From assembly GCA_947450405.1 (NCBI GenBank), contig CANFVI010000027.1, positions 1 to 14,683 of the forward strand: a stretch of 14,683 nt of DNA, read 5' to 3'. The notes under the pieces are model-generated. The model searched no databases, was not told the DNA's origin, and worked only from the letters and a program-made list of their open reading frames with translations. This stretch comes from Flavobacteriales bacterium. GTDB lineage: Bacteria; Bacteroidota; Bacteroidia; NS11-12g; UBA955. Shown here piece by piece: positions 1 through 7,088 of the stretch (positions are counted from its first letter, which is position 1; each line of letters opens with the position of its first letter). A program made the translations under genes and the position numbers.

Positions 1-6
1 CATGTA

Positions 7-1254
7 ATGTTAAAGAGCAAACTATTCGGTCCTATAACTTTCTTCTTAATTTTTATTGGAATTGATTTATACGTTTGGCAAGGAATCAAATTTCTAATGC
101 GAAACGCAAGTCCCTCCAAAATCAAAAAGGCTAAAATCATTTATTGGGGATATTCGATATTCATGTATTTGGTTTTCATTGCAATTAGGGTGATACATTT
201 ACAACCTTCATCCTTTTTAAAGTTCTTTGGTGCTGTCGTCCTAATTATATTTATTGTTAAACTGATTTGGTTAATTTTCTTGCTTTTTGATGATTTGATT
301 AGACTTTTTCGTTGGGCATTTCAGTATGCTACTAAAAAAGAGATCATTCAAAACACCACAAATGATGGTATTTCACGTTTGAAATTCTTAAATTACATGG
401 CATTAGGTATTGGTGCTTTGTTTATTAGTTCTGCGGTTTGGGGTATTTTTAAAGGGGCTCATAATTATATTGTTAGACGTAGAACCTTAAAAATAGATGG
501 TTTACCAGAAGCATTCAAAGGTTTGAAAATAGTACAAATTTCAGATATTCATTCGGGTAGTTTTTGGGATAGGGAAGCGGTAAAAAGAGGTGTAAGTTTA
601 ATTATGAATGAAAAAGCCGATATGGTTTTCTTCACCGGAGATTTGGTGAATGATACTTCGAAGGAGGCTGAAGCTTGGATTGACGTTTTTAAGGAAATTA
701 AAGCTCCAATGGGAGTTTTTTCAACCCTTGGTAATCATGATTATGGAGATTATGTGCAATGGGAAACACCTGAAGCAAAACATCAGAATTTCTTAGATAT
801 ACTTCAACATCATAAATCTATGGGTTGGGATTTGTTAATGGACGAACACCGTATTATTGAAAAAGACGGAGACAAAATTGCCATTTTGGGTATTCAAAAT
901 TGGAGTAATCTAGGAAAATTCCCTAAGTATGGCAATTTAGAAAAAGCCTATAAAGGCACTGAAGATATTCCTGTGAAATTATTGTTGAGCCACGATCCAA
1001 CACATTGGCGTCAGCAAGTTTTGAATTTCAAGCCAGATATTCAAGCAAGTTTTGCTGGACATACCCATGGATTACAATTTGGGGTTGATACTGCATTTTA
1101 CAGATGGAGTCCAGCTAAATATATATACAATGAATGGATGGATTTATATACTGAAAACAAACAGCATTTGTATGTTAATAGGGGATTTGGTTATTTAGGT
1201 TACCCAGGTAGAATGGGTATTTACCCTGAAATATCAGTATTTACATTGGTTTAA
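7..1254 (+). CDS. membrane-anchored calcineurin-like metallophosphoesterase
   Basis: Predicted two-metal phosphoesterase held in the inner membrane. The first ~150 residues hold about four hydrophobic segments (roughly 5-30, 41-63, 70-100, 124-150). The catalytic domain follows, with the family motifs in order: D180-x-H182, G211-D212, G242-N243-H244-D245, H329 in LSHDP, and H352-x-H354 in GHTHG. These supply the usual two-metal ligand set. The end (NRGFGYLG...PEISVFTL) is typical of the YkuE-like branch, some of which act on lipid-linked or nucleotide phosphates; the substrate here cannot be read from sequence. The ATG at 7 gives a complete membrane domain, but the frame stays open to base 1, so an upstream start is possible. 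A TAA at 5-7 overlapping the ATG (TAATG) could be the stop of an upstream gene and suggests translational coupling. Convergent with htpG, sharing a terminator. Family certain, role unknown. Confidence 0.9.
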   Translation: MLKSKLFGPITFFLIFIGIDLYVWQGIKFLMRNASPSKIKKAKIIYWGYSIFMYLVFIAIRVIHLQPSSFLKFFGAVVLIIFIVKLIWLIFLLFDDLIRLFRWAFQYATKKEIIQNTTNDGISRLKFLNYMALGIGALFISSAVWGIFKGAHNYIVRRRTLKIDGLPEAFKGLKIVQISDIHSGSFWDREAVKRGVSLIMNEKADMVFFTGDLVNDTSKEAEAWIDVFKEIKAPMGVFSTLGNHDYGDYVQWETPEAKHQNFLDILQHHKSMGWDLLMDEHRIIEKDGDKIAILGIQNWSNLGKFPKYGNLEKAYKGTEDIPVKLLLSHDPTHWRQQVLNFKPDIQASFAGHTHGLQFGVDTAFYRWSPAKYIYNEWMDLYTENKQHLYVNRGFGYLGYPGRMGIYPEISVFTLV

Positions 1255-1269
1255 AAACGTTGAATAAAC

Positions 1270-1303
1270 AAAAAAGGGTTGGTGAATTCACCAACCCTTT
1301 TTT
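1270..1303. terminator. bidirectional intrinsic terminator, perfect 34-bp palindrome
   Basis: A 15-bp stem (A6 GGGTTGGTG at 1270-1284) is joined by the 4-nt loop AATT to its exact complement (CACCAACCC T6 at 1289-1303). The A-run on one side and T-run on the other give a U-tract after the hairpin in both directions, so it can terminate the metallophosphoesterase (+) and htpG (-). It lies 15 nt after the + stop codon and 17 nt after the - stop codon. It is the only strong intrinsic terminator I can see in the window. Confidence 0.92.
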
Positions 1304-1320
1304 ATGTAACAATTGAAAAA

Positions 1321-3129
1321 TTATAACAATTGTTTTGCTTTAAGAATGAAACGTTCTAGCGCCTCACCTTTCAATTGTTGTTTCTCAAGTAAAGCCAAAT
1401 CAATGCAATATTGAATTGATTCTTTTTGCTCAGACTCGCTCTTTTGTAATATTTTGCTCGCAATTGGATTGTTTGAATTAATAACCATGGTTTGTTTTTT
1501 CAATCCCAAATCACCAAAAGGCATGGATTGTCCCATTTTTGCATATTCATCCATTCTGCGTTCCCATTCACTTCTATGAATTGAAATGAACTCTTGTTGC
1601 GGTGGCATTGATTCTATTTTAACATCAAATGCAACTTCATTGATGATTGATTTTACTTGTTTTTCAATCTCTTCTTGTTGTTCTTTGGTTAAAACGGATT
1701 CGATGGTAACATCTTTTTCGATAAGTTGATCCATTGGACCACCGTCTACACATCTGAATTTGGTTTTTTCAAATTTACCTTCGGCAAATCCTGCAAAATG
1801 AACGTCCAATTGTCCATCAAGAAGAATTACTTCATAACCCATATCCTTGGCATTTTTAACACTCATATGTTGAGCGCTCAAATCTGTTGCATACAAAACA
1901 ACGGTTTCGCCATTTTTATCGGTTTGGTTTAATTTGCAGTGATCAATCCATTCTTGGATGGTATGCAATTTGCCTTCAGTAGTTTTAACTAAGCAGAAAT
2001 CTTTCATTCTTTCAGCGAATTTTTCATCTGAAAGCATGCCATATTTTGCAATTAGGTCTAAATATTCCCATTTGCTTTCATAATCTGCTCTGTCTAAATT
2101 GAAAATTTCTTGAAGTTTATCACTCACCTTTTTAGAAATGTGAGAAGTAATTTTCTTTACATTCAAATCGCTTTGTAATGCACTTCTACTTACATTCAGT
2201 GGAATATCTGGAGAATCAATAACACCTTGTAACAATACCAAGTATTCAGGTAAAACATCTTTTACATCTTCAGTTACGAATACTTGATTACAATAAAGTT
2301 GAACCCTGTCTTTTCTGTTATCTAATGCTTGATTTATTTTAGGGAAATACAAAACTCCGGTTAAATTGAAGGGATAATCGGTATTGATATGTATTTGAAA
2401 CAAAGGAGCTTCCTGCATTGGATAAAGTTCTTGGTAGAAATTTTTATAATCTTCATCCGTTAATTCTCCTGGCTTTTTGGTCCAAATTGGATTGGTATTA
2501 TTTACTACTTCACCTTCAAACTCAACTGGAATAGGAAGGAAACGGCAATACTTACGCAATAGCTCTTTTACTTTCCATTGAGATAAATATACTTCGGCAT
2601 CTTCATCTGTTAAATGCAAAATGATATCGGTTCCGCGTTTTTTACGTTTTCCTTTGTCTAAAGTATAAGAAGTAGAACCATCGCAATTCCATTCAACTGC
2701 TTCTGATCCTTTTTGGAATGATTTGGTTTGGATGGTTACATTTTTTGCAACCATAAAAGCTGAATAAAATCCCAAACCAAAGTGACCAATCATTTGATCT
2801 GGTTCTTTATCTTTCCATTTTTCTACAAATTCTGTTGCGCCCGAAAAAGCCAATTGAGTAATGTACTTCTCAACTTCTTCTTCTGTCATTCCGATACCGC
2901 TATCGGAAATGGTAATGGTTTTTTTCTTTTCGTCAATTTTAACCTCAACTTTACAATTGTTGATATCATCATCAAATTCACCAACCCTAGAAAGTGTAGA
3001 AAGTTTTTTTGTTGCGTCAACGGCATTACTTACCAATTCTCTTAAAAAAATCTCTTGATCTGTGTAGAGAAACTTTTTAATTATTGGAAAAATGTTTTCT
3101 GATTGTACTGATATTTGTCCGGTTTTCAT
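1321..3129 (-). CDS. htpG: Hsp90-family molecular chaperone HtpG
   Basis: Cytosolic ATP-dependent chaperone that remodels late-folding clients, usually with DnaK. The N-terminal GHKL ATP site is complete: E31 and N35 in ELVSNAVDA, D76-x-G78-x-G80 in ISDSGIGM, the lid glycines around 115-120 (GHFGLGF), and G166-T167. The middle domain keeps the ATP-contacting arginine R315 in DIPLNVSR. The residue after it is Ser rather than the Glu found in E. coli; I believe this is seen in other short HtpGs of this phylum. At 602 residues it is slightly shorter than E. coli HtpG (624), with a short charged linker and no C-terminal MEEVD, as expected for bacteria. The ATG at 3129 is set by the conserved N-terminus (GQISVQSENIFPII). 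Divergent from recX. The spacer has no CIRCE element; see the direct repeat just upstream of the start. Confidence 0.98.
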   Translation of the reverse strand: MKTGQISVQSENIFPIIKKFLYTDQEIFLRELVSNAVDATKKLSTLSRVGEFDDDINNCKVEVKIDEKKKTITISDSGIGMTEEEVEKYITQLAFSGATEFVEKWKDKEPDQMIGHFGLGFYSAFMVAKNVTIQTKSFQKGSEAVEWNCDGSTSYTLDKGKRKKRGTDIILHLTDEDAEVYLSQWKVKELLRKYCRFLPIPVEFEGEVVNNTNPIWTKKPGELTDEDYKNFYQELYPMQEAPLFQIHINTDYPFNLTGVLYFPKINQALDNRKDRVQLYCNQVFVTEDVKDVLPEYLVLLQGVIDSPDIPLNVSRSALQSDLNVKKITSHISKKVSDKLQEIFNLDRADYESKWEYLDLIAKYGMLSDEKFAERMKDFCLVKTTEGKLHTIQEWIDHCKLNQTDKNGETVVLYATDLSAQHMSVKNAKDMGYEVILLDGQLDVHFAGFAEGKFEKTKFRCVDGGPMDQLIEKDVTIESVLTKEQQEEIEKQVKSIINEVAFDVKIESMPPQQEFISIHRSEWERRMDEYAKMGQSMPFGDLGLKKQTMVINSNNPIASKILQKSESEQKESIQYCIDLALLEKQQLKGEALERFILKAKQLL

Positions 3130-3147
3130 AACTAACTATGAACTAAC
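3130..3147 (-). repeat. 7-nt direct repeat abutting the htpG start codon
   Basis: On the coding strand the htpG leader ends GTTAGTT-cata-GTTAGTT-ATG: two exact 7-mers (complements of 3141-3147 and 3130-3136) 11 nt apart, the second touching the ATG. It might be a leader element affecting translation or a protein site at helical-turn spacing. No other copy was seen. Function unknown. Confidence 0.5.
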
Positions 3148-3234
3148 AATCTGTATTCCAAACTAGATTGGCTGAAAAAGTGTCAGTTTTATTAAAGTTT
3201 CATTACAATTTTTGTCATATCATTGACTTTTTTT

Positions 3235-3250
3235 TGCAATAAATGGTGTT
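3235..3250 (+). repeat. copy 1 of a 16-bp exact intergenic repeat
   Basis: The 16-mer TGCAATAAATGGTGTT lies in the htpG/recX divergent spacer, ending 44 nt before the recX ATG. An identical copy in the same orientation sits in the ACMSD/permease divergent spacer (5743-5758). Flanks differ (a T-run precedes this copy), so the match stops at 16 nt. Its location just upstream of the candidate recX promoter suggests a shared binding site; function unknown. Confidence 0.6.
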
Positions 3251-3252
3251 CG

Positions 3253-3285
3253 TTGTATAAGTAAATTGTTTCCTAATTAATTTTG
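3253..3285 (+). promoter_or_regulatory. candidate recX promoter (Bacteroidota type)
   Basis: A perfect -7 match to TAnnTTTG (TAATTTTG, 3278-3285) lies 9 nt before the recX ATG. A possible -33 TTG is at 3253-3255, with 22 nt between them, which is at the long end of the usual range. The predicted transcript would start only a few bases before the ATG. Confidence 0.4.
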
Positions 3286-3294
3286 TAATAAAGT

Positions 3295-3774
3295 ATGAGT
3301 TTTCAAAAGCCAAATAAAGTAAGTTCCATGTCGGAAGCGCTTAAAAAGCTGGAGAAATATTGTGCTTACCAGGAAAGAAGTCACAAACAAGTATTTCAAA
3401 AGTGCAGAGACTACGGATTAACCGAAGATGAAGCGAATCAAATTTTAATTGAGCTAATTTCGAGCAATTTCTTAAATGAACAGCGATTTGCAGAGGCTTA
3501 TGTGAAAGGAAAATTCAAAATCAAATCTTGGGGGAAGCAGAAAATTGTTCAGGGATTAAATACCGCTGGGGTTAGTAAGAAGCTGATAGAAAATACGATT
3601 GAAGAAATAGACCCAAAAGCGTATAAGGAAACCTTAATTTATCTTGCAAACAAAAAAAGAGCAACATTAAAAACGGGCACTGAATTTGAAAAAGTGATTA
3701 AAATTCAGAGATTCCTTTTGTCAAAAGGATACAAATACGATGAAATTTCGGAAGCACTAAAGCTTCAAGAGTAA
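3295..3774 (+). CDS. recX: RecX family regulatory protein
   Basis: Small cytosolic protein of the RecX family, which binds RecA filaments and in characterised species limits RecA activity. All 159 residues are an alpha-helical three-helix-repeat pattern. Diagnostic RecX positions are visible: KLEKYCAYQERSHKQV near 19-34, the FLNEQRFAEAYV block near 59-70, and K-x-K-SWGKQKI near 72-83. Length is typical. The ATG at 3295 follows a candidate -7 element very closely. No recA lies next to it in this window, which is common outside the Gamma- and Betaproteobacteria. Convergent with the secreted-protein gene, with only 5 nt between stop codons and no GC-rich hairpin. Confidence 0.9.
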   Translation: MSFQKPNKVSSMSEALKKLEKYCAYQERSHKQVFQKCRDYGLTEDEANQILIELISSNFLNEQRFAEAYVKGKFKIKSWGKQKIVQGLNTAGVSKKLIENTIEEIDPKAYKETLIYLANKKRATLKTGTEFEKVIKIQRFLLSKGYKYDEISEALKLQE

Positions 3775-3779
3775 AGGAA

Positions 3780-4568
3780 TTATTTTATAATTGAATCGTT
3801 AAACGTCGAATTAATATTCACTGGAATTTCTTGGGTATTCATTTCCATTCGTCCCTCAAGATTAATATTTCCATCTGTTGAAATGATATAGTTTGTTTTG
3901 GTATCAACGGTCATCTTTCCCGACATTTTGCCTGATAAATCACTGTGAACGTCAATACCATTTTGATTCATATCACTTTGAACAATCATAGATGTAGTGA
4001 AACTCAATATTGCATTTCCATTTTCATTTCTATCATAAATGTATTTGGTAATCATTGAATTTCCCGCATCCATATTGCTATCTATCCAACTATCTCCAAT
4101 ATTTTTAATTGATTTTATATTTAAAAATTGAGTAAAAGTTTTGTTCAATTGGAAACTCCCACTGTATGATTGCTCCATTTGTTTTAGCAATTCGGGACTT
4201 CCAGTAATTGAATGAATAATACCTTGATTATTTGTGGTTAGAAGAATAGGTTTGAAATTTTTTGAGGCATCGGGAATATCTTGTTTTTTACCCATGATTT
4301 CAATATCGCCTTCAACTTTATTAAAAGTGATAGAAATTTTTTGACTATCTGAAACAGGGTTTTGAATGTGCACAGTTGAGTACATATTCATGTTTGTAAT
4401 CATTGTCATTTCTTGCCCTTGCATCAACATCTTGTTTTTGGCAAGTTGGGTCATTTTTCGTTGCGTTTTTTGAATTGGATAGAATCCTTTTTTAGGGCTC
4501 AAATTTTGACCCAAAGCATATCCGCAAACCAAAATGAATGCTAAAAAACTAAAAACCGACTTTTTCAT
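3780..4568 (-). CDS. secreted protein of unknown function, DUF6263-like
   Basis: A 262-residue exported protein. The first 20 residues form a type I signal peptide (MKK, hydrophobic core, cleavage likely after ALG before Q21). Cys15 lies inside the hydrophobic core without a lipobox, so I do not call it a lipoprotein. The mature part is rich in beta-strand-like stretches with no membrane segment. It has a Met-rich start (residues about 38-62) and repeated D/N-rich segments ending in a statement-like run of beta hairpins. Its overall style (measured response to a treatment of MTMITNMNM-type strands followed by GKMSGKMTVD) resembles the DUF6263 family of Bacteroidota periplasmic proteins; this is pattern memory, not a search. 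Function unknown. Same strand as ACMSD 81 nt upstream, but with its own candidate -7 box, so probably an independent transcript. Confidence 0.75.
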   Translation of the reverse strand: MKKSVFSFLAFILVCGYALGQNLSPKKGFYPIQKTQRKMTQLAKNKMLMQGQEMTMITNMNMYSTVHIQNPVSDSQKISITFNKVEGDIEIMGKKQDIPDASKNFKPILLTTNNQGIIHSITGSPELLKQMEQSYSGSFQLNKTFTQFLNIKSIKNIGDSWIDSNMDAGNSMITKYIYDRNENGNAILSFTTSMIVQSDMNQNGIDVHSDLSGKMSGKMTVDTKTNYIISTDGNINLEGRMEMNTQEIPVNINSTFNDSIIK

Positions 4569-4574
4569 ATATTA

Positions 4575-4582
4575 CAAATATA
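4575..4582 (-). promoter_or_regulatory. candidate -7 element of the secreted-protein gene
   Basis: TATATTTG on the minus strand is a perfect TAnnTTTG match ending 6 nt before the ATG at 4568. I see no good -33 TTG at the expected distance; the inverted repeat at 4603-4624 occupies that position instead. Confidence 0.4.
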
Positions 4583-4602
4583 ACGAATGGATAATTTCTG
4601 GG

Positions 4603-4624
4603 TAGTGATATCGGTTAATCACTA
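4603..4624. repeat. operator-like inverted repeat upstream of the secreted-protein gene
   Basis: TAGTGAT (4603-4609) and its exact complement ATCACTA (4618-4624) are separated by 8 nt. The dyad overlaps the -33 position expected for the secreted-protein promoter and lies 25 nt after the ACMSD stop. No T-run follows on the minus strand, so a terminator is unlikely; a regulator site is the better guess. Confidence 0.4.
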
Positions 4625-4649
4625 AAATTAATTGACAAAGTGAAACCCC

Positions 4650-5678
4650 TTAAATAAAGAATTTTTTATCCATGTTTAACCATTCGAGTGCTGAATCGCC
4701 GAGTAGTATTTCTTTGGTTCTATGATCGAATTTACTTGTTTTTATCAATTCACCTGGATTATCTTCTCCAAGTGGGAAGGGGTAGTCGGTACCTAATGTT
4801 ACCCGGTTTGCGCCAACCAAATCAACAACAATTTCTAACATTTTAGGATCATGTACCAAACTATCTAACCAGAATTGGCCTAAATATTTTTTAGGGTTAT
4901 GGATATTGTCAACGGCAACCAAATCAGGGCGTGCCTGCCAACCGTGTTCAATTCTACCAATGGTTGCAGGAAAAGCACCTCCACCATGAGCAAAAGCAAC
5001 GCGAAGTTTCGGTAATCGCTCGAAAATCCCTCCAAAAATCATACTACATATGGCCAAAGAGGTTTCTGCAGGCATTCCAACCAACCATGGCAACCAATAT
5101 TTTGGCATTTTTGTTTTTGCACTCCACCACCAAGGATGAACAAACAATGCCATATCTAATTCTTGCATGGCTTCAAATATGGGAAATAATGCAGGCTCAT
5201 TTAAATTCCAATCATTGATGTGTGATCCAATTTGAATTCCTTTTAATCCAATTTCCTTGCACCTGCGAAGTTCTTTAATTGCCATTTCTGTATGCTGCAT
5301 TGGCAATGTTCCTAATCCTACAAAGCGCTTAGGAAACAAATTGCAAACTTCAGCAATGTGGTCGTTTAAATATTTTGAGATTTCAAGGGTATGTTTTGGT
5401 TCAGCCCAATAGCTAAACATTACGGGAATTGTACTGATAACTTGCACATCAACATGGTGGTGACCACAGTCTTTTAATCGTGCTTCAGGGTCCCAACAAT
5501 TGCTTTCAATTTCCCTAAAAAACTCACCATCCATCATCATGTTGGCGCAACATGGTTTGTGGTGTTCTAGGGTAATAAATTCTCCATAACCAAATTTCTT
5601 TTTCCATTGAGGTAAATCCGACGGAATGATATGGGTATGGATATCTACAGTAAAAAATCGATTTTCAGACAATTGCAT
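4650..5678 (-). CDS. ACMSD: 2-amino-3-carboxymuconate-6-semialdehyde decarboxylase (ACMSD)
   Basis: Zinc-dependent amidohydrolase-superfamily decarboxylase (EC 4.1.1.45). In the kynurenine pathway it converts ACMS to 2-aminomuconate semialdehyde, diverting tryptophan carbon away from quinolinate/NAD towards energy metabolism. The metal ligands are visible: H14-x-H16 in VDIHTHIIP, H181 in FVHPW, D298 in LGTDYPFPLGE, plus the catalytic H231 in FAHGGGAFP. Arginines in NCWDPEARL (R67) and GRIEHG (R242) match the substrate-carboxylate-binding pair known from the Pseudomonas enzyme. Blocks such as PVMFSYWA, VGLGTLPMQ and YWLPWLVGMPAET are closely like animal and bacterial ACMSDs, so the call is stronger than generic amidohydrolase. 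The loop after HPW (WWSAKTKM) differs from the D-M type I remember. 342 residues is normal length. No other kynurenine gene is in the window. Divergent from an amino-acid permease; strong promoter match just upstream. Confidence 0.93.
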   Translation of the reverse strand: MQLSENRFFTVDIHTHIIPSDLPQWKKKFGYGEFITLEHHKPCCANMMMDGEFFREIESNCWDPEARLKDCGHHHVDVQVISTIPVMFSYWAEPKHTLEISKYLNDHIAEVCNLFPKRFVGLGTLPMQHTEMAIKELRRCKEIGLKGIQIGSHINDWNLNEPALFPIFEAMQELDMALFVHPWWWSAKTKMPKYWLPWLVGMPAETSLAICSMIFGGIFERLPKLRVAFAHGGGAFPATIGRIEHGWQARPDLVAVDNIHNPKKYLGQFWLDSLVHDPKMLEIVVDLVGANRVTLGTDYPFPLGEDNPGELIKTSKFDHRTKEILLGDSALEWLNMDKKFFI

Positions 5679-5682
5679 TCAG

Positions 5683-5713
5683 CAAAAATAACGTCAATAA
5701 AAGTTTGTAACAA
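5683..5713 (-). promoter_or_regulatory. ACMSD promoter, -33 TTG and -7 TATTTTTG
   Basis: On the minus strand TTG (5713-5711), a 20-nt spacer, and TATTTTTG (5690-5683, perfect TAnnTTTG) form the best Bacteroidota-type promoter in the window. The -7 box ends 4 nt before the ATG at 5678, so transcription would begin at or about the start codon and the message should be leaderless or nearly so. Confidence 0.55.
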
Positions 5714-5742
5714 TGAAATATTTTGAGGAGTTGCAAAAACAA

Positions 5743-5758
5743 TGCAATAAATGGTGTT
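5743..5758 (+). repeat. copy 2 of the 16-bp exact intergenic repeat
   Basis: TGCAATAAATGGTGTT again, identical to 3235-3250 and in the same orientation. It lies in the 96-bp ACMSD/permease spacer, ending 16 nt before the permease ATG. It is followed by a T-run and TTTGAAGG here, whereas copy 1 is followed by CGTTG. Both copies lie upstream of a rightward gene. Confidence 0.6.
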
Positions 5759-5774
5759 TTTTTGAAGGAAATTT

Positions 5775-7088
5775 ATGGCGATACGCAAAATTGATTTCTG
5801 GGGTGCAACAAGTATGGTTGTTGCCAACATGGTGGGCACAGGTGTTTTTACAAGTTTGGGATTTCAATTATTTGATATTCATTCTGGATTTTCAATTATC
5901 ATGATTTGGCTAATTGGAGGGATATTGGCTTTGTTAGGCGCATTTTGTTATGCTGAGGTTTCAAGCCGATTGCCAGAAGATGGTGGTGAATTCTATTTTT
6001 TAACGAAGATATATCATCCGGCTATTGGGTATATGGCTGGATTTGTAAGTAGCACTGTGGGATTTGCCGCGCCAATTGCAGGAGCTTCTTTGGCATTGGG
6101 TGCTTACGTGCATGGATTTTATGGTGCCGTAAATGAAAAATTATTGGCTGTATGTGTAATTGTAATTATTTCTCTTATACACATTTACAGTATGAAATTG
6201 GGATTGATATTTCAGAAAATTTCTACTTTAGCCAAGGTGCTCATTATTCTTATTTTTGTTTGTTTTGGATATTATTTGTCGCCCGTTGCCATTTCATTTG
6301 CGCCAACCAATGCGGCTTGGAGTGAAATGTTCCATAGTGGTATGATTTCGCCTGCTTTTGCCATTAGTTTGGTTTGGGTGTCTTTTGCATACAGTGGTTG
6401 GAATGCCAGTTCATATATCGCTGGAAGTATTGAAAACCCTGAGAAAAACTTATCTAAAAGTATCCTTTTGGGAACATCAATTGTTATTGTAATGTATGTT
6501 CTTTTGAACTCGGTTTTTTTGCTTTCTACCCCAATGAGTGAATTGGTGGGGAATAAGGAAATTGGTTTAATTGCGGCTAAATCTTTATTGGGTAATTCGC
6601 TTGGCAATGTAATGGGAGGAATTATTAGTTTACTGCTGATTTCAACAATTAGTTCCATGATTTTTACTGGGCCGAGGGTTATGAAATCTATGTTTTCAAG
6701 TATTCCCAAGTTAACTTTATTGGGTAAATCGGCCAAAGACGGAACACCAAGAATTGCTATTATTGCTCAGAGTATCTTGAGTTTAATATTGATGTACACT
6801 ATGAATTTCGAATCACTTATTTATTATGTTGCATTCACACTATCATTGTTTACCCTTTTAACCGTTTTTGGACTCTTTGTATTGAGATACAAGCAAGGAA
6901 AACCTTTAGGATACAAGGCTTGGGGTTATCCATTTACGCCAATTGTATTTCTTGTAATGACAAGTGGGGTCGCCTATTATTTCATCAAAGACAGACCCAT
7001 TGAAAGTGTATTGGGATTAAGCACGTCTGTATTGGGGTTGATATTTTATTTTCTATTTGCTAGAAAACAATCAGCATCAATAAATTGA
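5775..7088 (+). CDS. APC-superfamily amino-acid permease
   Basis: Inner-membrane secondary transporter of the amino acid-polyamine-organocation superfamily, 437 residues with about 12 hydrophobic segments. The TM1 unwound region carries the family signature G-T-G-V-F (residues 21-25, in NMVGTGVFTSLG). The TM2-TM3 loop carries EVSSRLPEDGGEFYFL, matching the conserved E-x-x-x-x-x-P-x-x-G-G-E-Y/F pattern. W/Y-rich TM6 (VSFAYSGWNASSYIAGSIENPEKN) is also typical, including the ENP motif before TM7. Substrate cannot be inferred from these residues. Divergent from ACMSD across 96 bp, so an aromatic amino acid or tryptophan catabolite is a possible guess, nothing more. The ATG at 5775 follows AAGGAA by 4 nt and keeps the normal short N-terminus. 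Its stop codon abuts the stop of the convergent MFS gene with no base between. Confidence 0.88.
   Translation: MAIRKIDFWGATSMVVANMVGTGVFTSLGFQLFDIHSGFSIIMIWLIGGILALLGAFCYAEVSSRLPEDGGEFYFLTKIYHPAIGYMAGFVSSTVGFAAPIAGASLALGAYVHGFYGAVNEKLLAVCVIVIISLIHIYSMKLGLIFQKISTLAKVLIILIFVCFGYYLSPVAISFAPTNAAWSEMFHSGMISPAFAISLVWVSFAYSGWNASSYIAGSIENPEKNLSKSILLGTSIVIVMYVLLNSVFLLSTPMSELVGNKEIGLIAAKSLLGNSLGNVMGGIISLLLISTISSMIFTGPRVMKSMFSSIPKLTLLGKSAKDGTPRIAIIAQSILSLILMYTMNFESLIYYVAFTLSLFTLLTVFGLFVLRYKQGKPLGYKAWGYPFTPIVFLVMTSGVAYYFIKDRPIESVLGLSTSVLGLIFYFLFARKQSASIN

Noticed and set aside
3130..3294. CIRCE (HrcA operator) in the htpG spacer.
   Set aside because: No TTAGCACTC-N9-GAGTGCTAA or close variant is present.
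3778..3792. Palindrome AATTAT-TTT-ATAATT at the recX/secreted-protein junction.
   Set aside because: All A/T, too weak for a terminator, and such short palindromes are frequent in this base composition.
5765..5770. AAGGAA 4 nt before the permease ATG as a Shine-Dalgarno site.
   Set aside because: Spacing is short and no other gene in the window has a comparable site; in this phylum such sites contribute little, so it is probably chance.
5713..5904. Short rightward open frame overlapping the permease start.
   Set aside because: It overlaps the well-supported permease in another frame and reads as low-complexity Trp-rich sequence; no homology pattern seen.
6272..6736. Open frame of 154 codons on the minus strand inside the permease gene.
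   Set aside because: It lies antisense within a clear APC permease, has no family resemblance or start context, and looks like a by-product of the permease's codon use.
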